Source: Cocos nucifera (Eukaryota > Streptophyta > Magnoliopsida > Arecales > Arecaceae). From it: a stretch of 64,000 nt of DNA. Of this stretch, positions 23,857-35,236 are shown piece by piece (positions within the stretch are counted from its first letter, which is position 1; the number at the start of each line of letters is the position of its first letter). The stretch is taken from the NCBI GenBank assembly GCA_006176705.1, contig QRFJ01007212.1, positions 1 to 64,000 on the forward strand, in the 5' to 3' direction. Made by a program: the position numbers and the translations under genes. Below the pieces are notes generated by a model that worked only from the letters and a program-made list of their open reading frames with translations, was not told where the DNA came from and searched no databases.

Positions 23857-24850
23857 ATGGCTTCTTCACTCTCATTGCGATGCATTCTTGATACAAATAA
23901 ATTGACTGGTCCAAATTACGTAGACTGGTTGAGAAACTTGTGCATAGTGCTTGTGCAAGAGAAGCTGTCTTATATTCTGGATACTCCTGACCTAGGACCG
24001 ATCAGTGAAGATGCTTCTGAGGAGGAAAAAGCCATATATAAAATATGGCAAAATGATAGTACAACTATCAAGTGCATCATGTTGGCCTCCATGAGTAATG
24101 AATTATAAAGACAACATGAAAGTATGGATGCTTCCTCTGTATTGCTCAATTTAAAAGAGCTTTATAGAGAACAGAGCCGAACTGCTAGGTATGAATTATC
24201 TAAGAAGTTATTCAAGGGTCGGATGACTAAAGAAACTTCGGTTCAAAATCATATGTTGAAACTAATTGACTTAATCACTAGATTGGATCAATTAGGTTTT
24301 ACCATAGATGTAGAGCTTAGTCAGGATCTCATACTTCAGTCTCTCCCAGACTCCTTCCAGTTTGTGGTCAATTATTATATGAACAAACTAGATACTACCC
24401 TGCTAGAGCTACTAAATATGTTGAAAGTAGCAAAAACTCATATCAAGGGAGAGAAAGGTCCACTTCTATTGGTGGACAAGAAGAAAAATGGCAGGAAGGG
24501 CTCAAAGAAGAAAAATAAGTTGAATCCTAAAAAAAGCACCTTCAAGAAGAAGGCAAAGAATATCTCTATAGACATGACCTATTATCACTATGGCAAGATG
24601 GGACATTGGAAGAAGAATTGCAAGAGTTATCTTGCAAAGATAAAAGAAAATATAGCACAAAAGGGTATGCATATGATACATATAGCATTTTCATTAAGTG
24701 ATTCAACTAGTAATTCATGGGTATTAGACACCACATGTAGTTCTTATATCTGCAATACTTTGCAAGGATTACAGAGAATCAAAGGACTGAATAAAGATGA
24801 GTTCAAGCTTTTTAGTGCCAATGGAGAATCTATCTCCGTAGATGCTATAG
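23857..24850 (+). pseudogene. Copia gag and protease start of E
   Basis: Starts MASSLSLRCILDTNKLTG with the Gag core NYVDWLRN; a stop after MSNEL (24106-24108) breaks it, and the frame resumes at 24124 for 242 codons. The zinc knuckle at about 24577-24621 reads YYHYGKMGHWKKNC, so two of the expected cysteines are tyrosines. The protease active site near 24727 reads LDTT rather than DTG or DSG. Both changes predict loss of function. The frame is cut at 24851 by D and continues in register at 35237, which shows D entered an existing gene. Confidence 0.88.
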
Positions 24851-24851
24851 A
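24847..24851. repeat. Target duplication of D, left copy
   Basis: ATAGA, repeated at 35232-35236 on the other side of D. Confidence 0.93.
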
Positions 24852-27117
24852 TGTTAGATATGTGTGTCCTAGAAGCCAGAATTGGCTGACACTTATAATA
24901 CACTTCTAAGGGCAAAATTATAATTTTAACTATAAATATTAAAATGGGTTATTTTCTATCACATAAGTGTATTTAGTGTCAGTGATACATCCCTTGAGTT
25001 AATGGTAATGATAATTCATATTTTTAAGAGTTGAAAATTTAAGACATGAATTTTCATTTATTAACTCATAAAATGCTTCTGACCATAGGATCATCATGAG
25101 AATGATGATTGATCCAGAAGATTAGTGTACAATCGCTTCTTTGTAGTAGATGAGTCTTGAATCTAGGATGTAGAGACACCAAAGCGAGAGTACAGAAACT
25201 CGTTAGAGAATGAGGGCACCGAGCATGACCACCTCGAGTAGTCATAAGGAAGTCTACCTTCTCATCGATGATTGACTCAATGCTGCAGCGGTATATCTGA
25301 TTCTTTGACCTGAGGTGCATCGTCAGTTCATCTTGAGGATGTTATAGTTTGACTACACCATGACTCAATCTCCTAGCCATTCAAAATCCCAAGGTGTATG
25401 TTTGCTATATCATGTTCATTGTAGGAATTGGATTGCACCAAGATGGAATCTATCTACCTCGGTAGATGAGGAGCAGCCCTATGATGATCATGAGAATCAA
25501 GTCATAAGCTCATGGCCATGGCAGAGAGTGTGAAATAATAGAAAGAGTTTTTATTAAGGTTTTCACATCAAACTTGAATTGAATGATTAAATCATATGAT
25601 AGAAATTAGGGTTTGACGAGTTCACCTTAACCCTAATCTGATCAGAGCTTAAGATAGAAGAACTTAATCACACAAGTAGCTGCACCGAGAGGTTCATTTT
25701 CAATTTTGATGGGTTGCCACCATATGCTGCTAGGTATCACTGATGGATTTTGGGAGCAACTAGAATGATTTTGATGATTGATCATTCTAGTTGTCTGAAT
25801 CAAAAAAGTTCCGATCCATCGAAAGAAGTTTCGATGTTGTCGATGATGAAGATCATGACATATCCCATTACCATATAGAACTGAACCTAACTGGATCATA
25901 CAAACAAGAGTTAGGATCTGGATATCATCAATTGAACTAATCCAGTTCAGTTGATTTGAATAAGATTCAATTAGGTTCAAAAAAATCGTGCTAGCACACG
26001 ATTGAGCCTAATGTTCTCCTTTTCTTATCATTAAAAGTTATCTCGACTGAGCCAAATGAGTTTGTGCTCACTAAGAGACCATTATCTGATTTGATTGGAG
26101 CTTGTCTAAGTCAAAAAAGGATTGTCTTAATTTATGAGATAAATTTAAGACAACATCTATTATTTTCCATCACCTGTTAATTCTTATACTTTGACTTGGT
26201 CAAACGTTGACCTTTGACCCTAGGACTTCTGCCCATGTGTCATGCACTTATTAAAGAGTAGATAGGGGCTTGTCCCCTCTCTAGAAATTGGAAAGATAGG
26301 GGGTACATGCCATCCTAGGTGTGCGCCTATGGATAGGAATGCTGGAGTCCCATACGGATGGGACTCTAGGTTGCTTGTTGGATTCAAACTAGGTGACCCT
26401 CACCTATAGACTTTGACCAGTCTTAGGTACCACCTTAGGATGAATCCGTGGGTCTCTAATTTCAACAATCAAATTTGGATCTGATTGAATGAAGCAACAT
26501 GATTGATCGGGGTGTTCGAACACTACATCGCACAGCAGAGTCTATAAATAGACCCTATCTGCGCCCACTTTTAAATAACTCCTCTTCCAAGCCACGCTCC
26601 AAGGCTATCTCTCTCCCTTCTCCACACCACCATCTGCCCCTCTCCCTCCTCTCCATGCCCAAGAAAGTTGGGTTCTTTTGATTAGTGCGAGTCAAGCAAG
26701 AAAGGTTGACGAAAAAGGAAGAAGGTAGCACTGCTGCAGAGACGACGGATGATCTTCAGAAGAAGTTTTGAAGATCCTCCAAATCAGATCTAGATCTAAT
26801 TTTTGGAAAAAAGAAAGAGAAGGAGAAGATCTTCAGATCCAGTCTAAGTGGATATCGATAGAGGCCAGGCGCTTGCATGGCTAGATCTAGAGCCTCAGAG
26901 CTTCCGTAGGATCATCAACGGGTAATTAGATTACACAGGATCAAGGTAAAATTAATTTGGAATTAATTTAATTTTATTTTCTTAATTATTAGATCATAAA
27001 TTAGATCTAAAAAATGTTAGATCTAATCTAGATCTGAGAGAAGAATTTTTAAAATATGCCTCTCGATCCAATCAGATCTGAACGAACCTGATCGAGAAAA
27101 TCAGGATTTTCCCTTCA
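24852..27117 (+). repeat. 5' LTR of D
   Basis: 2266 bp, TGTTAGATATGTG to CCCTTCA, followed two bases later by the primer site. TATAAATA lies at 26543-26550. By eye it differs noticeably from the first ~580 bases of the D 3' LTR but resembles the rest of it. Confidence 0.93.
26543..26550 (+). promoter_or_regulatory. TATA box of the D 5' LTR
   Basis: TATAAATA about 575 bp before the LTR end; the 3' LTR has the same box at 34658-34665. Confidence 0.6.
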
Positions 27118-27119
27118 AC

Positions 27120-27135
27120 TGGTATCAGAGCCAGG
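27120..27135 (+). promoter_or_regulatory. Primer binding site of D
   Basis: TGGTATCAGAGCCAGG, a match to the plant initiator-methionine-tRNA 3' end complement, two bases after the LTR. Confidence 0.92.
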
Positions 27136-28976
27136 TCCTTATAAATTTTTTTTGGATCTAATTTAATCTAATTAATTAGTGATTTTAGATATCACGTAAG
27201 TTGTGATTAGATCTAAAATTAAAAAAATTAAAAATTAAAATAAATTAATTTAGATCTAATATGTATGAGATACATAACTAGACTAGGAATAGAATTGTTC
27301 TATGTGTAGTCTAGTTTGATCATAATTTTTGTTTGATTAAAAGTGATTTTTTGGATCTATTTATTTTTTGTTTTTTAATATTATAAATGTTATAATCAGA
27401 TCTAAAAATAAAAAATAAAATAAAGTTAATTGTTCATATGAGATATGATAGTTGCATGTTTAGACTAGTTGTAGAATAGTTCTGCAAATAGGTCTAGATT
27501 AAATTTTATTTGATATGATCAAATTTAAATCTAATTTTTTAGATGATTATAAGATAATTTAGATTTAAAAAACATGCATGCATGATATATGTGATATATA
27601 CAAAATATATTTTAATTAGATCTATTTTTTATATATGAGATATATGCTTAGATCTAATTAGCTTTTGTAGATTAGTTGTATTTCTAATTAAGGCATTCCT
27701 CTTGGCCGTCCGGTCATAAGAACAAAGTAGAGCTTAAAGACCCTCTCTTTCCATTCAATAGGGTGTTCTTATGATGTGTAGGGATGCTGCGCATTCGTCC
27801 TTAATCAGAAATTGAAAAATTTACTTTCTGCAAAACCCTAGGATCTTATTTACATGTTTTATTTAAGAACCTTAACTTAATTAAGAATTAAGTTTATGAA
27901 ATATCAATTAGATCTAAAATTAAGAATTTTAGATCTAAGACATATACCTAAAATTGGATTCGAGCTTGGGTAGCTCAATTAGGTCTGGTGGTTGATCAAA
28001 CTGAATCAAGAGTCAGTTAGATAGGTCAACAATGCTTAAATTGACCAGCCTAATAGGATTAAGTCTGGGTCAAGATCGAGTCACATGAGTGATCGATTAA
28101 ACTAAGACCTAATTAGGCTTAGAGGTTAAAGTCTGGATTGTAGGCTAATCCAATTGATTCTGTCTCAATAATTTGGTGTCTAAGGTAAGTCTGGCAAATA
28201 CGACCGACTGGTTTTTAATTGGGAGCTACTCAACTCCAATGCATTCTTATCGAGTTAATGGCATATCCCTTCCACCGGTCTCACTTACCTGGCTATGTTT
28301 GTTGACTCAGTTCTAATTTGAGGTGGTCAATAATCCGAGCTAACCCATGCCACTAGGTTAGTCATAATAGTTATGACTATGTCAAGTCTAGTTTAATGAG
28401 ACCTAAATCAAATCTCCCTAAGAAAAGATTAAGTCATGGTCTTCCACCATTGTAGATGTGCGGGCCCTTTCCAAGGTTGATTATTCTCAACTGGTTATAG
28501 TGGCTCAGTTACATCAGAAAGATGCAACCATGTCTATTAGGCATTGGATGCTGCAGGCTGGAGGATGAATTGGACTCAATATTCTAAAAATGGTGAGAGA
28601 TCTAATTAGGAATCCAATCTATGCAAATGGTGGGTCTGACTTAACTAAGGAGTGGATCAATATTTTGGACACGATGAGATTTATGAATTAGAGACCAAGT
28701 TTGGGTGCATTATGATTAGAGAATCATTGAACAAGTGTTGTTCACTCATTGGCTAACCTATCACCAATAACTATTAGGTGAGGTGATGAATTAATTGATG
28801 GGACCGCACCATCCACTAGAAATCAGTAATCGTGGAGATTTTCATATCTCTACAGAGGGAGTGTAGAGATCCATGAAAATAGTGGGAGCTAATTTGTTTT
28901 TAAATAAAATCTCTAAACAAATTGGTTAAGTCTTAATTACAATATCTAACTAGAAACTTTGACTCTCTATAGGAAG
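27136..28976 (+). other. 5' leader of D
   Basis: 1.84 kb without a credible frame, homologous to the leader of A. It includes the conserved stem-loop (27681-27811), an AT-rich first half with recurring TAGATCTAA words and two TAGACTAG...GTCTAG segments (about 27278-27326 and 27458-27506). The long leader is a family trait, since A has the same spacing. Confidence 0.75.
27681..27811. other. Nested stem-loop in the D leader
   Basis: Outer arms TTTCTAATTAAGG (27681-27693) and CCTTAATCAGAAA (27799-27811) pair with one A-C mismatch. Inner arms GTCATAAGAAC (27713-27723) and GTTCTTATGAT (27765-27775) pair over 11 bases with a terminal G-T wobble. It lies about 1.17 kb before gag, as in A. Confidence 0.7.
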
Positions 28977-29755
28977 ATGTCTGCATTCAACCCACTAGCA
29001 CGAATTCTGAACACCCACAGACTGACCAAATCAAATTATAAGGATTGGCTCCAGAACTTCAAAATCATTTTGAGTTTCAAAAAGTTAACTCATGTATTGG
29101 ACCAGAACCCTCTCACCTTACCAGCTTGTCCATCCGCTGAACAGAGAGCATCTCTGGATAAGTAGACTGATGAAGATAATAAGGCTAGATACTACATGTT
29201 GGGCTCGATGTTTGATGAGCTTTAGCACCAACATGAAGATATCAAGACTGCTCGCCAAATATTAGCTCACCTACAGGAGATGTTTGGTGAACAGAGTTGC
29301 GCAGCCAAGTATCAAGTCACTAAACGACTGTTCAAGGCTAAGATGCATGATGGGCAGTCAGTTCAAGATCATTGTTTGATGATGATCAAGAACTTGGAAG
29401 AGCTTGAGAAGCTTGGAGTGAGGTTAGACTTAGATCTACAGAATGATATAATTCTGTAATCCTTGACTGATGCATATGGACAGTTCATCATGAACTACCA
29501 TATGCATAAACTTCAAAATTCCTTGGCTAAACTTATGAACATGCTGGTTACCACTGAGGTTTCCATAAAAGGTTCTAAAGGCTCAGTGCTTGCTATGGAA
29601 CGGACATCTTTCAAGAGAAAGTCTTTTGGAAAGAAGAAGAAGTCTGCGAAAAAGTAAAAGGTGGAAGGAGGAAAGAAGAAAAAGACAGAGCTGAAGAAGG
29701 CTGCTGACAAAGAAAAGTGTTTCCATTGCAACAACAACGGCCACTAGAAGTGAAA
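28977..29755 (+). pseudogene. Copia gag of D, broken
   Basis: The ATG at 28977 opens MSAFNPLARILNTHRLTK with the Gag core NYKDWLQN. Stops at 29163-29165 and at about 29458 interrupt it. The C-terminal part is lysine-rich (KRKSFGKKKKSAKK, to 29655) and leads to a zinc knuckle at about 29710-29750 with CFHC intact but two stops in the second half. Gag normally forms the particle that packages element RNA; this copy could not. Confidence 0.85.
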
Positions 29756-31130
29756 CTACCTACATACCTGGCCATCCTAAAGAAAATGGAGGCAGGTCCT
29801 TCTGGAGGTATGCTTGTTATTGAGTCTAATCTTACGATTTCTTCTGCATCCAGTTGGGTGCTTGACTCTAATTCTAGTGCTCATTTATGCACTTCTATGT
29901 AGGGTCTTAAGGATAGCAGGAGGCTGAGGGATGGTGAGATGATCCTGTGCATTGAAAATGGAGCAAGAGTTGCTGCCATGGCCGTGGGAACATATTCTCT
30001 TCGACTACCATCTAGTTTAGACTTAGTATTAAGGGACTGTTATTATGTACCTATAGCAAGCAAAAATTTGATTTCTATTTCTTGCCTTGCAGTAGAAGGC
30101 TATGTAATTAGTTTTCTTAAGGACCATTGTAATATTCTTTATAAAAAAAATAAAATTGCAAGTGGTTTTCTTATTAACAGTCTTTATCAGTTATATGTTG
30201 ATGTATCTATTTTTAACTTCGAGCAAAATGTGAATGCCGATAAAATAAAACGACCTAGGGATAGTCCAAACGATAGGATATCTATGGCACCTAAGATTAG
30301 GTCATATAGCAGAAGATAGGATTAACAAATTGGAGAAAAATGGGCTATTGAGTCCATTGACTTTCTGAGTCATATCCAACTTGTGAATCTTGTCTTCAAG
30401 GCAAAATGACTAAACTCCCTTTTGTAGGACATGGGGAAAGGGCCACAGATCTCCTTGCCCTAGTACATACTGATGTGTGCGGCCCATTTGATGTGCCGGC
30501 TAGAGGCAATTTTAGTCTACTTCATTACCTTTACCGATGATCTATCTAGGTATGGGTATGTGTATCTTATGAGACACAAGTCTGAAGCTTTTGAAAAGTT
30601 CAAAGAATTCAGACATGAAGTAGAAAAACAAACTGAAAAATCCATTAAGGTTCTTCGATCAGATCGAGGAGGTGAATACCTTAGCCAGAATTTCTAGACT
30701 ATCTCAAGAAAAATGGCATAGTCTCTCAATGGACTCCACCAGGAACACCTCAACTCAATGGGGTTTCAGAATGGAGAAATCGGACCCTATTAGATATGGT
30801 TCGATCCATGATGAGCTTCACAGACCTCCCTGATTTTCTTTGGGGACACTCATTGTTAACTTCAATTTATCTACTGAATAGGGTTCCCTCTAAAACCGTT
30901 CCTACCACACCGTATGAGATATGGCACGGTAAGAAACCAAGTCTGAGTCATCTCAGAATTTGGGGTTGTCCGGCTCATGTCAAAAGACAACAAGCGGACA
31001 AGTTAGAGTTTAGGTCCTTTAGAGCTCGATTCATAGGATATCCTAAAGAGTCATTAGGATACTATTTCTACATTCCAGAAGACCACAATGTGATTGTGAG
31101 TCAACATGCCATCTTTCTTGAAAAATAGTT
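29756..31130 (+). pseudogene. Copia protease and integrase of D, broken
   Basis: The protease motif reads WVLDSNSSAHLC (Asp codon at 29864-29866), with Asn replacing the conserved Gly. The frame is broken by stops and shifts through the pre-integrase region. The integrase core follows: HTDVCGPF near 30466, FITFTDDLSRYGYVYLMRHK at 30530-30590, SDRGGEYL near 30658 and PYEIWHGKKPSLSHLRIWG (about 30910-30966), ending at 31128 before the integrase-RT linker. Similarity to A is about 15% divergent before roughly 30255 and near identity afterwards. Confidence 0.83.
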
Positions 31131-32937
31131 TATTCAAGATAGCGGCATTGGAAAGCAGATTCAAGCTTGATGAGAAAGTCTCACAAAGCAACGAGCTAAG
31201 GACCAATTGGAACCAAATCAGGTTGAGCCAATAAGAACACTACCTCCTCCACCTCGTAGATCGGAAAGAGTTTTCCCATCCTCCTGAAAGATACTTAGGT
31301 ATTATTTTCAGAGGATGTAGAGAAAATGTTCCTCATAGGTAATGGTGCTCATGGTGATGATCCCAAAACCTACAACGAGGCGATATCAGATATCGACTCC
31401 GAGAAATGGCTAGAGGCAATGCAGTCAGAAATTGACTCGATGCACTCAAACCAAGTCTGGACCTTGGTAGATCCACCAGAAGGTATAGTACCTATTGGGT
31501 GTAAATGGATCTTCAAGAGAAAGATTGGTGCAGATGGGAATGTGGAGACATTCAAGGCTAGACTAGTGGCAAAAGGTTATAGTCAACGCGAAGGCATTGA
31601 CTATCAGGATACCTTTTCCCCAGTAGCTATGCTAAAATCCATCCGCACATTGCTTGCCTATTGCAGCCTATTTCGATTATGAAATATGGCAAATGGACGT
31701 GAAAATGGCATTCTTAAATGGATATCTTGAGGAAGATATCTATATGGAACAGCCGCTAGGTTTCACATCCAGTGATACTGATCACAAGGTTTGCAAGCTG
31801 CAAAGGTCCATATATGGACTTAAGCAAGCATCTCGGAGCTGGAACACTCATTTCAATGATGTGATCAAATTAGTTTGGTTTCATCAAAAATGAAGAGGAA
31901 CCATGTGTTCTTCAAAAAGGTCAGTGGGAGCGCTGTTGTCTTCCTCGTATTGTACGTGGATGACATCCTCCTTATTGGAGAATGATATTCCCATGTTGAC
32001 CATCAGTCAAAATGTGGTTGTCCTAAGGAATTCTCCATGAAAGACCTAGGTGAAGCATCCTTTATTCTAGGAATTAAGGTCTATAGGAGATAGACCGAAT
32101 AGGATGCTAGGACTTTCACAGAAGATGTACATAGAGGAAGTACTAAAGAGGTTTAGTATGGAAAACTCTAAGAGGGGATTAATACCCTTCAGACATGGTA
32201 TTCATCTTTCCAAGAAGATGTGCCCTAGCACACCTGAGGAAATAGAACGCATGAGCAAGATCCCTTATGCTTCTGCAATAGGGAGCCTCATGTATGCCAT
32301 GCTATGTACACGACCTGATATAGCCCATGCTGTGAGTGTCACAAGCAGATATCAGTCAAATCCAGGTGAAGAACACTGGACTTCTGTGAAATGTATCCTT
32401 AAGTACTTGAGAAGAACTAAGGATATGATGTTGGTCTTTGGTAATGGAGAACTCCAAGTCCAGGGATACACAGACTCAGATTTTATGTTCGATGTAGATG
32501 ATCGAAAGTCGACATCTGGGAGTCTATTTGTGTGCAATGGTGGAGCTGTCAGTTGAAAAAGTTTCAAACAGACAGTGATAGCAGATTCCACCATGGAAGC
32601 AGAATATATCGCTGCATCAGAAGCTACAAAGGAGGCATTCTGGTATAAGAAGTTTGCCACAGAAATCGGAGTAATGCCATCAGATGCCATTCCTCTATAC
32701 TGCGACAACAATGGCGCCATAGCCCTTGCTAAGGAATCGAGGTCTCATCAGAAATCCAAGCACATCGAGCGGCGATTTCACCTTATCCGTGATTACCTCG
32801 AAAAGGATTACGTCGAGGTCAAGAGAGTCGACTCCACAGACAATGTGGCAGACCCGCTTATAAAGCCATCGGGTCAATAGAAGATCGAAGCCCAGCTTGA
32901 GAAGATGGGACTTAGACTTGTAGCCAATTGGCTTTAG
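31131..32937 (+). pseudogene. Copia reverse transcriptase and RNase H of D, broken
   Basis: After a ~200-bp decayed linker the RT runs from 31326: WIFKRKIG, QREGIDYQDTFSPVAML, QMDVKMAFLNG and YVDD at 31953-31964. RNase H follows with DDRKSTSG near 32500-32523, a TGA at 32554-32556, then TMEAEYIAAS, LYCDNNGAIALAKE and HIERRFHLIRDYLEKDY. The RNase H catalytic acidic residues are present. The final stop is 32935-32937. Frameshifts near 31655, 31870 and 31975 come from extra single bases, several of the form GGGA to GGAGA compared with B. This is the best-preserved RT-RNase H in the window. Confidence 0.88.
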
Positions 32938-32940
32938 GAC

Positions 32941-32952
32941 AAGTGGAGAGAT
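32941..32952 (+). promoter_or_regulatory. Polypurine tract of D
   Basis: AAGTGGAGAGAT directly before the 3' LTR; one base longer than B's AAGTGGGAGAT. Confidence 0.75.
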
Positions 32953-35231
32953 TGTTAGATATATGTGCCCTAGAAGCCAGAATTGGCTGACACTTGTAAT
33001 ACACTTCTAAGGGGCAAAATTATAATTTTGACTATAATCAATAAAATGGGTTATTTTCTATCACATATGTGTATTTAGTGTCTGTGATACATCCTTTAAG
33101 TTAATGGTAATGATAATTCATATTTTCAAGAGTTGAAAATTTAAGATATGAATTTTCATTTATTAACTCATAAAATGCTCCCTGACCATAGGATCATCAT
33201 GAGGATGGTGATTGATCCTGAAAGGTTGGTGTACAATCGCTTCTCTTTAGTAGATGAGTCTTGAGTCTACGGTGTGGAGACATCGGAGCAAGAGTACAGG
33301 ATACTCATTAGAGAACGAGGGCACTGAGCGTGACCACCTCGAGTAGTCATTAAGGAAAGTCTACCTTCTCGTCAATGACTGACTCGATGCTATGCAGTGG
33401 TGTGTCTGGATTCTTTGACCTGAGGTGCATCGGCAGTTCACCTTGAGGGTGTTATAGTTTGACTACACCATTGACTCGGATCTCCTAGCCATTCATGGAA
33501 CCCTGAGGTGTATGTTGGCTATAGCATGTTTATTGTAGGAATTGGATTGCACCAAGATAGAATCTATCTACCTCGGTGGATGAGGAGCAGCCCTATGATG
33601 ATCATGAGAATCAAGTCCATAAGCCCATGGCCATGGCAGAGAGAGTGAAATAATAGAAAGAGTTTCTATTAAGATTTTCACATCGGACTTGAATCGAATG
33701 ATTAAATCATATGATAGAAATTAGGGTTTGACGAGTTCACCTTAACCCTAATCTGATCGGGGCTCAAGATAGAAGAACTTAATCACACAAGTAGCTACAC
33801 CAAGAGGTTCATTTTTAGTTTTGATGGGTTGCCACCAAATGCTGCTAGGTGTCACTGGTGGATTTTGGGAGCAACTAGAAAGATTTTGATGATCGATCCT
33901 TCTAGTTGTCAGAATCAGAAAAGTTTTGATCCATCGAAAGAAGTTTCGATGTTGTCGATGATGATGATCATGACATATCCCATTACCATATAGAACTGAA
34001 CCTAACTGGATCACACAAATAAGAGTTAGGATCTAGATATCATCAATTGGACTAATCCAGTTCAGTTGATTTGAATAAGATTCAATTAGGTTCAAGAAAA
34101 TCATGCTAGCACACGATTGAGCCTAATGTTCTTCTTTTCTTATCATTAAAAGTTGTCTCGACTGAGCCAAATGAGTTTGTGCTCACTCAGAGACCATTAC
34201 CTGGTCTGATTGGAGCTTGTCGAAGTTAAAAAAGGATTGTCTTAATTTATGAGATAAATATAAGACAACACCTATTATTTTTCGACACCTGCTAATTCTT
34301 GTACTTTGACTTGGTCAAACATTGACCTTTGACCCTTGGACATCTTTCCATGTCTCACACACTTATTGGATAGCAGATAGGGGCTTGTCCCCTCTCTAGA
34401 AATTAGAAAAAAAGGGGGCGCACACCATCCTAGGTGTGTGCCTATGGATAGGGATGTTGGAGTCCCATACGGATGGGACTCCAGGTTGCTTGTTGGATTC
34501 AAACTAGGTGACCCTCATCTATAGACTTTGACCAATCTTAGGTGCCACCTTAGGATGAATCCATGGGTCTCTAATCCTACCAATCAGATTTAGATCTGAT
34601 TGAACGAAGCAATATGATTGGCCGGGGTGATGCAACACTACATGGCGTAGTAGAGTCTATAAATAGACCCTGTCTACTCCCACTTTTAAATAACTCCTCT
34701 TCCAAGCCATGCCCCAAGGTTGTCTCTCTCCCTTCTCCACACCACCATCTGTCCCTCTCCCTCCTCTCCACGTCCAAGAAAGTTGGGTTCTTTTAATTAG
34801 TATGAGTCAAGCAAGAAAGGCTGACGAAAAAGGAAGAAGGCAGCATTGCTGCAGAGACGACAGGTGATCTTCAGAAGAAGTTTTGAGGATCCTCCAAATC
34901 AGATTCAGATTTGATTTTTTGAAAAAAAAATAGAAGAAGAAGATCTTCAGATCTAGTCCGAGTGGATACCGATAGAGGCCAGGCGCTTGCGTGGCTAGAT
35001 CTAGAACCTCAGAGCTTCCGTAGGATCATCAACGGGTAATCAGGTTACCCAAGATCAAGGTAAAATTAATTTGGAATTAATTTAGTTTTATCTTTTTAAT
35101 TATTAGATCATAAATCAGATCTAAAAAGTGTCAGATCTAATCTAGATCTGAGAGTAGAACTTTTGAAATATGCCTCTCGATCCAATCAGATCTGAACGAA
35201 CCTGATCCAAAAAATCAAGATTTCTCCTTCA
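32953..35231 (+). repeat. 3' LTR of D
   Basis: 2279 bp, TGTTAGATATATG to CTCCTTCA. The first ~580 bases match the LTR of B except for one-base insertions; after about 33530 the sequence follows the D 5' LTR. TATA box at 34658-34665. Confidence 0.93.
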
Positions 35232-35236
35232 ATAGA
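35232..35236. repeat. Target duplication of D, right copy
   Basis: ATAGA, matching 24847-24851. Confidence 0.93.

Larger units (their letters stand above)
24852..35231 (+). mobile_element. Copia element D, structurally complete
   Basis: 10,380 bp with all parts: 5' LTR 24852-27117, primer site 27120-27135, leader, gag, pol, polypurine tract 32941-32952 and 3' LTR 32953-35231, flanked by ATAGA. Gag-pol has many stops and frameshifts, so D cannot mobilise itself. The 5' part and the LTR ends are diverged from A and B, but roughly 30255-33530 is almost identical to them. Confidence 0.93.

Noticed and set aside
27120..27135. Partial tRNA gene at the TGGTATCAGAGC sites
   Set aside because: Only the complement of a tRNA 3' end is present, at the exact primer position after an LTR; no cloverleaf surrounds it.
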